A DNA stretch of 64,000 nt from Ifrita kowaldi (lineage: Eukaryota > Chordata > Aves > Passeriformes > Cinclosomatidae), in NCBI GenBank assembly GCA_013398055.1, contig VZRS01000224.1:62001-126000 (forward strand). The letters are read 5' to 3'. This document shows, in pieces, positions 11,801 to 23,274 of the stretch. The notes below the pieces were generated by a model, which made no database searches, was not told where the DNA came from, and worked only from the letters and a program-made list of their open reading frames with translations. The translations under genes and the position numbers were made by a program. Position 1 is the stretch's first letter. Each line of letters begins with the position of its first letter.

Positions 11801-14800
11801 TGATATTGACAGTATGAGCAGGCATAACAACTTACAGACAGAGGAGCCGTGAAACTGCTCACCAGTGCATGACAAAACCAGAGTAACTCTTCTGAGAGAG
11901 GTGAATATCACTGCTACACATTGACAGCAAATGCAGACTGATTAATATTTCATTGCAGAGCTAAACATTTAATGTGATTCCTCTTTGAAATGTCACTGCA
12001 CATTTGGGCATGGCTGCCTTTACTTTCTACATGCTACTTCTAAAAAGTTAACTTCTTCCCTCTTACCACACATGGGTCTGTTGCCCATGGTGTGACTTCT
12101 CCTGGTACTGTTGCCCCAGGACTTTAAAAAAAATAAAATGGAAATTAGTGATGACAGCTACTACTAGGTCAGTGTTGTTCAATGGTCTTCAAGAGAGTGG
12201 GATGTAAAAACTGCTCTGGAAAAGAAACACTTAATCTTTTGGAAATGGATTATCCCAAAACAAGGTACTCTGATCAGTTAGTGAGAAACAGCTTGAAACT
12301 CTCCAGAAGTGACAGCCATGCCCTGCAGCAGCAAGCTGTAGCAGAGGCCTGGAGAGTGTGATGTGGGGAACAGCAGCAGGTACCCTGCTCACAAGCTTGT
12401 TTTGAGTAGAGGCACTTCCTGCAGTGGCTGTAAGGCACACGGACCTGCTGAAGCCAACATGCAGGAGCAGCATGAAGCAGTTTCTGTGAGCTCTGATTTT
12501 AGCCAGAGAGAGAAGGAGGTGTAGTAAAGCATTCTAATGTCTTTTTAATTTCTGTGTGCACCATAATTAGGTATTAATCCCAGAAGTGTAGAAAACAAAT
12601 GATATGTTGACAGCTACTTGAAAACAAATATCTCACATTGCAATTCTTAATATAGCCACACAGCTCCAGGCAAGAAGCACTTCATCATTTCAAATGTACT
12701 ATCCTAATTATAGCTTGTATTTTAAGTGAGATTTCCTTTCTCCATTTCCCTACCAAAAGATACCACCATTGAGTGAAAGATAGTCCTTTACTCTTGCTGT
12801 AAAATGGAGTTACTCTACTTTAGGGTAGGACGTGGGCCCTACTGATAAATTGGGAAATATTTTTCCCAGGTGCTGGTCAAATAGAAAGCTCACTGATACT
12901 GATTGTTGGTATAATGTGGAAGAGAATAATACAAATGCTTCACATGGGGAGTTACTGAGCTACAGTGAGTCACACATGTGGAGCATCAACTACCACCCTG
13001 TAGTGGGGTCGTCAGTAAGACCCCCAGTACAAGGCTGTTTCTACTTTCTATTCTTTATCATTTCAATTTGGCAGTAGAAAGAGTCCCTGTGGACCCACCC
13101 AGCCTGGTAATATCAGCAAAGAATTGCAGCCTGACATCAATAGCAGATTTTGCTTTATATCTTTTGAAAAGTTCATTATGTTTGTTAATCCACTTTGCAC
13201 TTTCTTCCTCTGGAACAGGCAAGATAAGGATGCACAGCTGGCTTGCTTTGCAAAAAAGGTGTTTATTATCCAAATCCAGCAGTTTGTTAATCTGAAAAAT
13301 AAATACAAAACATTATTTTATTAAGAGCTTCTGACCTTTGAAGATATTACTCCTAAATAAATACTAATTGCCAATATTACGTGCCACGTAGACTTTGCTT
13401 TTGTAGAACCTTGTTTTAGTTAATTCTCAGATCACAAGAAACATTTAGGTAAGTACAAAACCAAGAAAAATATAGGGATTTTTTTCTTATAAAATGTGTG
13501 TCTGGGTAGGTTTGTATTTTTTCCATAGGGAAAAAGATGGGAAAAACATAAAGCCAGATAAAGAATAGCTACTGAATTTTTCCCGTTGAATCCATGCCTG
13601 AGTTAAGTCAGTGGACTATTTGCCATAGGCTCCTATAATTTTTGGACCAGGGTCATGAACTTCGGTCAAGCCTATTGGAATGACTGAAATCCTTAACAGA
13701 AAACAAAGTATTCACATGAACAGCTTGCTTTCCCTTTAGCAGCTATCATGCCTTCAAAAGCCCAAGGCTTTGAAAAGTGGTCACACTGGCAGAGGTTTAG
13801 GGAACAAGATAAAATTCCTGGGCTTAGAGGCAGGGTAATTTGTAGAAAATCACCCACTCCTGTGTAGAAATTGGCTGCCCATTACTTGATGAAATACTCA
13901 GTTCTTTGGTGATGAGCTGGAGCAGAAGTGCTTTACAGCATGACTCTGTCTACAAGCTAAACAATTGTACTTTATTTCTTCATTAACTGTACTTAAATAT
14001 TGATTTTGTTGGGTGGTATGAGGATCATCAAAGCTACCTATAGCTCCTGGAGAATGAAAAGAGGATGAAGATATTAACGCATGCAGAGCAGGGCTGCAGG
14101 CAGTTTTCAAATGCACATGGAGCACACGGAACACCTTGGCTTCTGTCCTGGAGCCTGGGCTAGTGCAGTGGTCTCATAAAAAGGCTGCTGCAGGAGCTGT
14201 GCATGGGCATTGCCCTCTGCCCCAGGTGGGACTGCCTCTGAGGGGGACAAGCTAGATGGGAGCACTCTTTTTCCTTGATGTGTTCTCTTGGAAACCCAGG
14301 CATTGGCCTTCATGTGTGTTCCATAAGAAAAATGCCTGTAAAATTACCTGAGTGGCCACAGACTCACTCCCTGCCCTGCCAAGTCTCGCTGCAGACAGGA
14401 GCACTCCATGGTGACAGCAAACTTTCCTCCCATCCCCAAGGCACGAGCAGCTTTCAGCCTGCTAACATAGACCTGCATTTGGTTCAGGCTTCAGGTGAGA
14501 TGGGGCTTTTCTGTGCTCTAGCGTTGCCTTGCCATTGCCATACCCAGCTGAACTGATTTATTACCACTGGGGAGACGGTCAGCCTTGATGCGCATTTAGG
14601 GATGATCGTGCATCTCGTGATGGTCAGTATGGGCCACAGCACCTGCTGAGGAGCTATCTGATGGTCATGAGATGTCCCTGTGTGATGGAAGGTGCTTAAA
14701 GCGGAGTAACTTATAGTTCATTTGCTCTTAGGCAGCCAGGAAATCAGGCACCAATGCGCTGGGCCCTAGTGACATAGATATACATAATGAAGTTGTGCCA

Positions 14801-15919
14801 TATGTTCCTTTCAGAATTCCTACCATGTTCCATTTATCTAATTTAATGTGCTTGGCATAACATAGAATATATACCTAACATACTGACATTCACAGCAGAT
14901 ACTTCTAGCAGACTAAAAGGTCTCAAAATTGTCCACAGAAGGAGTCAGAGCCTGTCTTTACTCGGCTAAAATACTGGTATATGTTCAATGAACATTTTGT
15001 TTCTTGGTGAGGAACATGAAAAAAGGCCACCTATTTATATTTTAGCCTAAAAACCATCCTTCCTGTCACTAAGACAAGTGAGCTAAAAACTGTTTCAAAA
15101 TTTTCCTTATTTTCTTTGACCCATCATTATTTAAAGAAATATAATAAAAACACTTAATACTCAAAAGTATATATTTAAAATCCTGTCTGCTTAAGGGATT
15201 ACACTTAAATGTCACTTCTAAAAAAAGACGTATCTAATTTCACCATTGTCTCTCTGAAAGGTTAAGTATGTAGAACAAAATTAATGCTTGTGTTGATGTA
15301 CAGATTATCTGTCTTGTCATTCAGTTTGATATTTTTCACAGACTATTTCAATGAATGACAGATAAATTGCAGTTACAACTGATTTCTGGATTTTCCCTCA
15401 AGAAAAAGGAAATAGAGGGGTTAAACCACCTCAGGAGCTATAATTTCAAAACATTTTTAAAAGCTAGGGATTTTTGTCATAGACAGATATTTGTGTTTTG
15501 GGGAGAGAGCAAACTCTACGGCACATGGTGAAAATTTGTTTGCTAATACGTAAGTCTTAAAATGCAACGACTTTTTTTGATAGAAATAACTTCATGCTCT
15601 CTCAAACTCCAGACAGGCCTTCACATGCCTCATATTTATGCAGATGTGATGGACTTAATGCTTGAATGACACAGTTTGCATTTTCCCTCTCAGGAAACAC
15701 TGTGCTCAGGACTGGAGTCTTGGCAGTGCACACTAAGCCGCATAGGGAAAGTCCCCAGCTCTCTGGGATTTGGGTGCAGGAATGTGTTCTCCTGCAGTCA
15801 TTCCCAAAGACTAAACTTATGTAAATAAAGTTGCATCAAGTTCTTCCTCCTCCACTTGCCCCACTCAAGTTTATTTATGAAGTACGTTTCCAGTCAGATT
15901 ATATTTATTCAGAACAAGC

Positions 15920-16738
15920 TGTTCCTGGCCCACCGCCGTGTAATGACTGGATTTGTGACTGAGGGAAGAGCAGTGGCTGTTTGCATGGATTTTAGGAAGG
16001 CTTTTGACACAGGCTCCCAGGTTTTTTGCACCAAGTTTGGGTTAATATGGTCTGGATGGGGAGGTAAAAGCCTGATTAGATGACGAGGCTCAGAGGGTCA
16101 TGTTTCCTGGTCGGACCTGGAGTGCAGTGTGTCTGTTCTGGAACCTGTCCTGTCCAATGGCTTTACCAGTGGAGGAGTGTGCTCTCACCAGGTTTTCAGA
16201 CGACACCAAGCTGGGGGAATATCAGGCCATATACTGAGGTGTAGGGCTGCCCACCGTAAGGACTGAGACAGTCTGGAGGAATGGCACAGCAGGAAACTTA
16301 TGGAATTCAACCAGGACAAATGCCAAGTCTTGCACGAGTGAAGGAAGAAGGCCCTGCAGTGATGTAGGCCAGGACTTACTGAGCCTGGTGAAAAGATGTG
16401 GGGGGGACACAGTGACCCAAGAGCAGCCACCCAGCACCCATGGGGAGGTGGCACGAGATGGAGGTGTGCTCTTCTCAGTTATTCTTCACGGGAGAATGAG
16501 AGACAGTCATCATTAATTGAAAACAGAGACCAACTGCAAGGAAAACTCATTCCCTACTGGGACAGTCAGGCAGTGGCACAGGCTTCCCAGAGATGTTGTG
16601 CATCTCCATCCTTGGAGGTTTTCAAAATTGGAGAATCCTAAGCAACCTGTTGTAGCCTTATGACCAACCCTGCCTTGGGAAGGGGGTTGGACCACAGATC
16701 TTCTGAGGTTGTTTCCCACCTGAATTATCCTGTGGTCC
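15920..16738 (+). pseudogene. CR1 LINE relic: reverse-transcriptase fragment and 3' end
   Basis: This decayed CR1 copy is longer than the others here. Near 15970-16010 it encodes GRAVAVCMDFRKAFDTGSQ, matching the reverse-transcriptase core pattern (D-F-x-K-A-F-D) of CR1 ORF2. Recognisable later pieces include 'ggttttcagacgacaccaagctggggg' (16191-16217, the ADDTKL-type segment), 'ttcaaccaggacaaatgccaagtcttgcac', and the 3' region 'ggcagtggcacaggcttcccagagatgttgtgcatctccatccttggaggtttt'. It ends with 'ggttggaccacagatcttctgagg' and TATCCTGTGGTCCT. Frame breaks and internal deletions make it non-functional. One frame stays open only over 15856-16083. Confidence 0.88.
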
Positions 16739-19017
16739 TAAAACAGCTTCTGATAATGAACAGTAGTCTGCAATTATAGGATTTTTTTCTACATATATAT
16801 AGCTCCTGTATTAGTTGGGAGTGGCAGATCAAACTTGAAGCTCCCAGAGTGTTTTTTGGAAGTGGACTAAGACCTCTGAAATGTGCATTGACAGTGAGCT
16901 CCAGAACACTGGCTGGTCTGGAACACAGGAAGTGTATAATCACCCAAAGAATGAAATTTTGCAATAAATTTCCAAAGGTATTTGTTGGAGGAAAACTGCT
17001 TAAATAGTTCAAAAATACAGCTTGAAAAATTTATGGATGGGATTATGGGACACGATTGGCAGCAATGGCAGGGAAGGAATTCAGTGACCTAGGAGTGTGT
17101 GCAAGCTTACCTCTTTTGTTTAGACAAACACAAGGCCAAGCTCCTCATCTTCAAGAATAAATAAATGGAAAATTAAACATGGTAAATACTGTAAATATTT
17201 CATTGACACTTCATACTGTGAAATCAAAAACAATCTTTTGCCAGTTCGAAGTTATTAGAGTTCGTAGCTGTGAGGCTTGATAACCATGATAATAAATGGT
17301 ATTTATATTCTAGTGCCAAATGGAGATCAGAACCAAATTGCACAAATATGGACAAACCTAATTAAGCTGTGATTGGTTTATTCATATCACAGCAGCTGAA
17401 GGCTATATGATAAACAGCTTCAAAGCAGGTGCAGCATATGTCATTGGTTTGATTATTAAAAATTGACATTTTATTCAAGCCCAAATTAAAAAAAGGAGTT
17501 TGTATACAAATTCAGTCATGCTATAATGGTATTGCATCGCAACAAAACCCTAATTTTCTTCACGAAGTAATTGCATAGTTCCAGTTTGTCATGATAAATC
17601 AAGCCTGAACCCAAGCACAGGAAGATCCAAAAAAAGTCAAAGTGCAGACTCTTCATGATGCATGGTCCAGCATATAACCTTGTGAGAATCAAATGTGGAA
17701 TAGTAACATATATATTTATAGCCAGGTCACAGAAACTTTTTATAGCCAACCACGGCTTCAGTGGAAGGAAAGGCGTTTCCACAGTAATGCACTGTACAAA
17801 GGCAGCATTTTTCTATTCAGATACACCTGCCAGAGATCTGACTGCAGTCAGGGGAGCCACAGTCAAAGTTGTGTTTATATCTCCTTCAGTTTCAATAAAG
17901 CAGCAATCCACAATCCTAACAGGCACATTTCATACTTACTGTGACGATATATGGGGTGCTGCTGACCTCCTGGAGCAGGTTTGGGTATGGTCCTGAGTGC
18001 TCACAAGAAGGGATGAGCCTTAAACCTGGAATCTGGAGGGAAGAGCTGCATGCCCTGCTGCTGCTGGTGCCACTGGAAGAGCGTGCAGGGAGGAAAATCA
18101 CCACAGCATGGTTGGTGTCCTCCTCAGCAGAAGGGCAGTCAGATGAGATGGGGCTATTATGGGCTAATGTGGGAGCAGTAAGGTACAATTTTGTTTTCAC
18201 TGCACAGCACCATAAAGCAAATAAATAGTGCTTAGCCTATAATGAAACTCAATAAAATTCTGCTGAGTGATATCAGGATTGATCACTGTAAGCTGACATT
18301 GTTATTTCCACATTCCTCCGAAAATCTGCCCAGTGCAATGTACAAAGCACTGGCATGATGCCAGATTTGTTCAGCTCTTAAGTGTTATTAACCACCAGAA
18401 CTGCTACTGGAACATAGACGGTAACTTAAATATATATGACAGAAATATGATATTGGGAAAACAGGACCAGAAAAACAAATTTGAAAGGGGATAACATTAA
18501 TTAATGTTATGACTGAAAACCCCTTACAAGTTCCCATGAATTAAGTTCACATTGGTTTACATAAAGAAAATAAGATTGATTTTTTAAGTTTTTTTTATGT
18601 ATAGTGCCAGTGTCCTGTGCAGAGAATGCTGCCTGGTAGGTATTTGATCAGAGTTACTGGTTTTAAGGAATTAAAGGCTTACTTCAGTTAGCTAAACTGG
18701 GATATACAGTTCTGTGTGAAATTCTGAGTCCACAGCAGCCAGGACAAAATGGGGAAGGTCTTGTTGAAATCCTTCAGGACACCTGGCAGCAACAGGCAAA
18801 AATGTGGAATATGCCAGAATGTCTCCAGTGGCAGTAGATGTCTATCCTCAGGCAGTATAACTGAATCCTAAACATGTGTGTGTTTTACAGGGTAAAAGGA
18901 TACAGCATGGTTATAAAAGTCATGAGTATTTCTGAGAATTTTTCCAGTGGGGATTTGGGAAGGAACTGTTTCATCTACTGTCACAATCACGCATTGCAAC
19001 TATTGATCAAGGAAAAA

Positions 19018-19023
19018 TTTATT
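19018..19023 (-). terminator. Distal polyadenylation signal AATAAA of LHFPL6
   Basis: Plus-strand TTTATT reads AATAAA on the minus strand, 951 bases downstream of the stop codon. In the transcript it is followed by a T-rich stretch and then GTGATTGTGACAG, a plausible downstream GU-rich element. It is the best-placed signal for the main 3' end. It overlaps a TGTAAATA motif at 19020-19027. Confidence 0.6.
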
Positions 19024-19027
19024 TACA
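19020..19027 (-). promoter_or_regulatory. Pumilio-type motif TGTAAATA in the LHFPL6 3'UTR
   Basis: Plus-strand TATTTACA reads TGTAAATA on the transcript strand, an exact match to the Pumilio response element TGTANATA. It shares four bases with the distal AATAAA signal. An 8-mer can occur by chance, so this is a motif match and not demonstrated binding. Confidence 0.35.
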
Positions 19028-19060
19028 GAGATTTTTCAAATACAAACATAAAATAGCACA

Positions 19061-19080
19061 TATTATATATATATATTTTA
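19061..19080 (+). repeat. Short (TA)n tract
   Basis: TATTATATATATATATTTTA lies about 40 bases from the distal polyadenylation signal, inside the inferred 3'UTR. It is AT-only and short. Confidence 0.85.
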
Positions 19081-19444
19081 CAAAAATGAATATTGAAATA
19101 ATAAACATGGTACAGCACAATACAACATCAATGAGCTAAACGTAACAGCAACATAAATCTATGTCTGGAAGAAGTTTGCTGTTAGTCGTATGTAACCAAC
19201 AGAGCTCTACAGTACCGTGAGTGGGATTTCCAATGGACGGGAAAACGTCCATTTACTGCATTTCATAAAAGGACTATAGGAAGGGTACATATGCCAAGTA
19301 ATTATGTTGCATTTTGTAATAATGCTGAAAACACAGAGGCTTAATAAAAGTTATATAGGGCTGAATAAGCAGTGGATAAATGCTTGGGGAAGAAAAATGT
19401 GTAGAGATTATACAAAATACTGATAAAGTGGCTTATTGGTCCTT

Positions 19445-19450
19445 TTTATT
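19445..19450 (-). terminator. Possible proximal polyadenylation signal AATAAA
   Basis: A second minus-strand AATAAA lies within the inferred LHFPL6 3'UTR, about 525 bases after the stop. The following sequence (AAGGACCAATAAGCC in transcript sense) has only a weak GU-rich element, so it is a candidate for alternative, shorter 3'UTRs. Confidence 0.3.
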
Positions 19451-19510
19451 AAGTTTAACATATAGATTAAAAAGTGTTGCAACACCGAGTCTTAAACCAC
19501 CAGAGAGAAT

Positions 19511-19578
19511 TAAAAAAAAAAAAAAAAAAGGAGAGAAAAAAAAAGGAAAAAAAAGAAAAATCGCACCAAAAAAAAGTT
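19511..19578 (+). repeat. A-rich low-complexity tract
   Basis: Runs of A interrupted by G or GG (aaaaggagagaaaaaaaaaggaaaaaaaagaaaaa) lie within the inferred LHFPL6 3'UTR. In the transcript it would be a U/C-rich tract. No retroposon body precedes it, so it is not a poly(A) tail of an inserted element. Confidence 0.9.
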
Positions 19579-19974
19579 TCCTCTCTACTTATTTTGTGCC
19601 ATGGTCAACATCTGTGCGTGCATATGTGCTTTCGGGAGTGCCGCACTGAGGGGCTGCTGGGTGCTACCCCAGCACGTGGGCACTGCCGCCCCTCACCAGC
19701 CTGTCCAGTAATTGGTGCATGCAGAATTTCACCATTTGCCAAAGCAGAGTTTTCCTTGCTTATACTTTCGTGGAGCAGACCCTGAGCAGGCTTGGGTGAG
19801 AGAGCCTGTCCCTGCCCAGCCCAGCTGGGTGGCTTTGCACCACCCTTCACCTCCCTGCCACCCTAGGCCGCCCGCTGTCCCACTCCTGAGAGAAAGCACT
19901 TGAAAATTCCTTGTCCTTGTCGTTGTTGTCCAGCAGACCTGGGCGAGCCTGGCAGGGCCCACGCCCGGGCCGGC

Positions 19975-20093
19975 TCAGTAGGGGTATTGCTTCTGCTTCT
20001 TGCCCGAGAAGCAGGCCAGCCAGGTGCACACCAGCATGGCGGCCGCCGCGCCGCCGCCCGTGCAGTAGTAGGCCCAGCCGATGTGGCAGGTCC
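19975..20093 (-). CDS. LHFPL6: LHFPL6 last coding exon (C-terminal 38 codons plus stop)
   Basis: This is the terminal coding exon of an LHFPL-family tetraspan membrane protein. Read on the minus strand, a pyrimidine-rich tract ending in ttgcag (acceptor AG at 20094-20095) is followed by GG ACC TGC CAC ATC. The entry phase is 1, matching the donor of the exon at 32724-32822. The exon encodes TCHIGWAYYC, then a Gly/Ala-rich stretch GGGAAAAM, then LVCTWLACFSG, which is the fourth membrane segment. It ends with a short basic cytosolic tail, KKQKQYPY, and a TGA stop at 19975-19977. From memory, human LHFPL6 ends KKQKHYPY, and that tail separates it from LHFPL1 to LHFPL5. The Cys in TCHIGW is probably the second Cys of extracellular loop 2. 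The exon is much richer in GC and CpG than its surroundings. LHFPL6 is known as an HMGA2 fusion partner in lipoma; its molecular role is poorly defined. Confidence 0.93.
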
Positions 20094-23000
20094 CTGCAAG
20101 GCAAACAGCGGGACACGGGTCAGCATTGGACAGGGGGGAAGCACCACCGCCACCACCCTCCCTTCTGCCCGCCCAGGAAAACACTTTTCTGAGATTTCGG
20201 CCTGCTTGTATGCCCACCTCAGACAGGGAACGGGGAGCATAATTCAGGCTCTGCCACTGCAGCGGTGGGGCTTGAACCTGGATGATGCTGAGAACTGCTG
20301 GGTGACCATAACCCAGGGCGTGGGGGACCTGCTCACACCTCCCTCACACAGGCATTGAACCTGACCATCCACAAAGGAGCGTGGTGTCAGGAGATCACCT
20401 GCATGGGGGCTGCTGCAGGAATGGAAGTATAGAGCCCAGAAATGAAAAAATAGACAAATTTCCCTATCCCCACCCAAGGTCACAACCCATTACTGCAAAC
20501 TTCAGTGATCTTCTGTCTAATGAGTGTCACAATATGGCTTTGAATCCATTTAAAGGCCTCAGCATCTTTATACAGTCAAACCGATCACCAGTAAATGGTG
20601 CTGGGGAATCCCACAGTGGACCATAATGTGATTACTTCCCTTTCAGGCACTGTGCCTGCAATAGGGGAGGAGATCAGGAAAACAGCAGCTGCAGCAGGGA
20701 GGAAGCCTCTTTGGAGATCTCCAAAAGCAAGTAAATGGCTTCTGCTACTCCACAGGATTTTAACCCATCTCAAGGCTATTTTCACTTGGGCTGCATCATC
20801 TTTGTCTTTTTGAGTGCTTGGGACTTGTTACCACTGAGGTTCTTCCCGTGTTGTTGACACCTTGGGTGATATCACCCTGCTTTGAGCAGTGAGTGCTCTC
20901 AGTAAAGAACAAGCAGCAATGCAACACTTCCTTCCCAATCTTCCCAAAACCAGCAGAAACCATTCTTTTCTTCAGAGAACAGAAGGTATCAACAGAGCTT
21001 CCATCTATAAATAGGTGGCATGTTGATACTCTGTCCCAATGGCATCCCTGAGGGCTAGGCTTCAGGTTCAGGCAATTATCAACTCAGCTAATCCTGCCTT
21101 AGGCACAAGAAACACAAAATGTCTGTTCAGCTTAACATGTCCAAGGCATTCGCATGCCTCCAGGCAGACAGCATTGCCACCGACTGTCTGCAGGATACTG
21201 TCTGGCAGGCTTTGTAAGGAGACATTAGCGAGAGGCAACGCTTATGCTCCTGGTCACTTCGAAGATCTCAGGCTGACACCACAGCAGGAAACATAACACT
21301 TGTGTCATTTTTTTCTTCATAACCCTCCCAAATTTTTATTTAAAAAATATCCAGTGAAACAAAGATCCTGATGCGACCAAGAGGACTTGAGGAGCTGTGT
21401 GGCCTTGGCTTGAGCTCAGTAGCCTCTCTCCTTAATGTGCTGAAGCAGAGAGATTTACTTGGTTTTGTCATCTAGTTGTGCTCTGAAGATAACACCATTC
21501 TTGGCTTCCTTACAGAAGACCACAGAGAGTCTGAATTCCTGAAGAGAAGGACATCAGAAACCCTGGAGAGCTGTCAAGTGCCTGGAATGTCCCTGATGCT
21601 GACGCTTGCCCAGTCACACAGCAGTCCATGGAGAGACCTGTCTCTGGGCCACCTATTGCGTTGCCTGTGTACACACCCTGTCCTTAGCTTCTGCTGGGAT
21701 TTGCAAAAACAGGCTTAAGCCTACACCAGATTCGAACCCACTGGATTGCTTTGAAAATGATCACATTTATACCAGGGTAGGGTGTGCTACAGCGTTTCTT
21801 GTGATCAGATGGACTCAATCCGATAGGTCTTTTTAAATTGTGAAATATTGCAAAACTACTAGAGAATTGTAGTTGCAGCTTGAAAAAGTAAATTTTTCTC
21901 ATCATGATGTTTCCAGGTAGAGAAAATAAATGTCATAATACTACTTTAAAGGGAGTTTAAAGATTCACCTGGTAGCACTGCCCAAAGCTGTAACCTAAGC
22001 ACGACAGAAGGAAGTAAATTTGACCTTTTACATGGTGTGATTTCAACTTTTGTACCTTGGCAGTGGGAGAGAGTATGTGTGATACATATTAAGAAGAAAG
22101 AACTGTTAAATCAGTGTCAGAGATGCGTTCAACAGATACAAAACACACATTCACTCTTGGCTGAAGAGAATAACATTTATTTCTCCATACCATGCTCCAT
22201 TTACCCAAAGGACCACTGCCCTACTTAATGCTCTGAGGCACGGCAGGCAGGCAGCCTCTTGATCTAACAAATGCAATGTAGTTCACAAGTGTGAGTTGGG
22301 TCAAGATGAACAAATGAAAGAATGGGAGAGCAGGGCAATGGATGAAAGAGCCGGGAGCTTGACCTTAGAGCAATAATAACACAGCAATAAACCTGGCCAT
22401 TATTTCCAGCCCATGTCAAGAGCAACGGGAGGCCTTGGAGAGAATAGCTTGATCTGTACTCGGATGATGCTGAGCAGAACAGAATTTCAAGCTGTTGTGC
22501 TGAAGAAGAACCTGCAGCAGGGCAGGTGTCTGAGGGTATAGGACTTAGCTACACTTTTCATTGCAAGGATAGTTAAGTATAGATACGAGGCCAGAGATAA
22601 TCCATCTCAAAGGTATCCATTGCAATGAATGCCTACACTGCATAGCCACATGCCAAAATGAAACAATAACACCCCTTTTATAACCCTGTATTACACAAGG
22701 AGGAAAACATTTTGGAGTTATTTCTCCTGCTTTGGTGTTCTCATTTTACCACATGTATGGCCTATTTTAGTCTACTGCATCCTAAAGAAAGATTGTTGGT
22801 TATCAATAATTGGGTAGTTTAGTTGCAGTTTGAATTGTAAAATGACTTCTGCTTCACATTGATATAAAACACTCATTTTAAAAGGAACAGGAAGCTTTAT
22901 AAAAAGAAGAGTTGATATGGTCTTACTGCACTGACATCAGCAAGCCTAGCCATGTATTCAGTGGTAAGCAAGTGGTGAAGAAATTTGCAGAACTGGGGCT

Positions 23001-23230
23001 TAAATTCAGCCGTCAAGTAGAGCAGTTTGCATTCATGGAGCATGTCATATAAAAGATTAGAAATCCAGTATTGCAGTTTCCCTTTTTTTTTTTTTATGTC
23101 AAAGTTCTAAAACGAAAAGCAACACTGCCTAAAAACTTGATAGAATTAAAGCAGTTATTGAAACCATGTCAATTTGCACACACACAAAAATGCACAACAA
23201 CTTTGTTGGTTTCCTTAAGGATGCATTGGA

Positions 23231-23274
23231 ATACACACATACACATATACATACATATATATATATATATATGT
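23231..23274 (+). repeat. Compound (AC)n/(AT)n microsatellite
   Basis: The sequence runs from AC-rich (acacacatacacatatacatac) into a pure AT run (about 23255-23272). It is intronic and expected to be length-polymorphic. The short reading frames crossing it with alternating Tyr-Ile or Cys-Val are artefacts of the repeat. Confidence 0.95.

Larger units (their letters stand above)
1..18994. other. Intergenic DNA 3' of LHFPL6
   Basis: This stretch lies beyond the inferred 3' end of LHFPL6. Supported contents are an A/C-rich tract (366-438), a CR1 tail (1843-2117), a TguSINE1-type SINE (2806-2943), a solo ERVL LTR (5251-5834), a weak tRNA-like segment (8783-8812), a CR1 reverse-transcriptase relic with 3' end (15920-16738) and a 20-bp perfect palindrome (18491-18510). 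In the mammalian gene order I recall, NHLRC3 is the next gene on this side, but none of its exons is recognisable here. The other stretches (2120-2800, 2950-5250, 5840-15900, 16750-18990) show only short, unsupported reading frames. Confidence 0.7.
18995..19974 (-). other. LHFPL6: LHFPL6 3' untranslated region
   Basis: This is the inferred 3'UTR, running on the minus strand from just after the TGA stop to about 20-25 nt beyond the distal AATAAA. The stop-proximal 350 bases are GC-rich and the rest is A+T-rich, a common 3'UTR pattern. A long A-rich tract on the plus strand (19511-19578) would appear as a U/C-rich tract in the transcript. A weaker, proximal AATAAA lies at 19445-19450 and would give a 3'UTR of about 540 nt. 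The exact cleavage site is an estimate. The length of about 1 kb fits my memory of the mammalian LHFPL6 mRNA, but no transcript evidence is available here. Confidence 0.65.

Noticed and set aside
19511..19578. A-rich tract as the poly(A) tail of a retrocopy
   Set aside because: It is interrupted by G runs, has no gene-like or SINE-like body before it and no flanking direct repeats.
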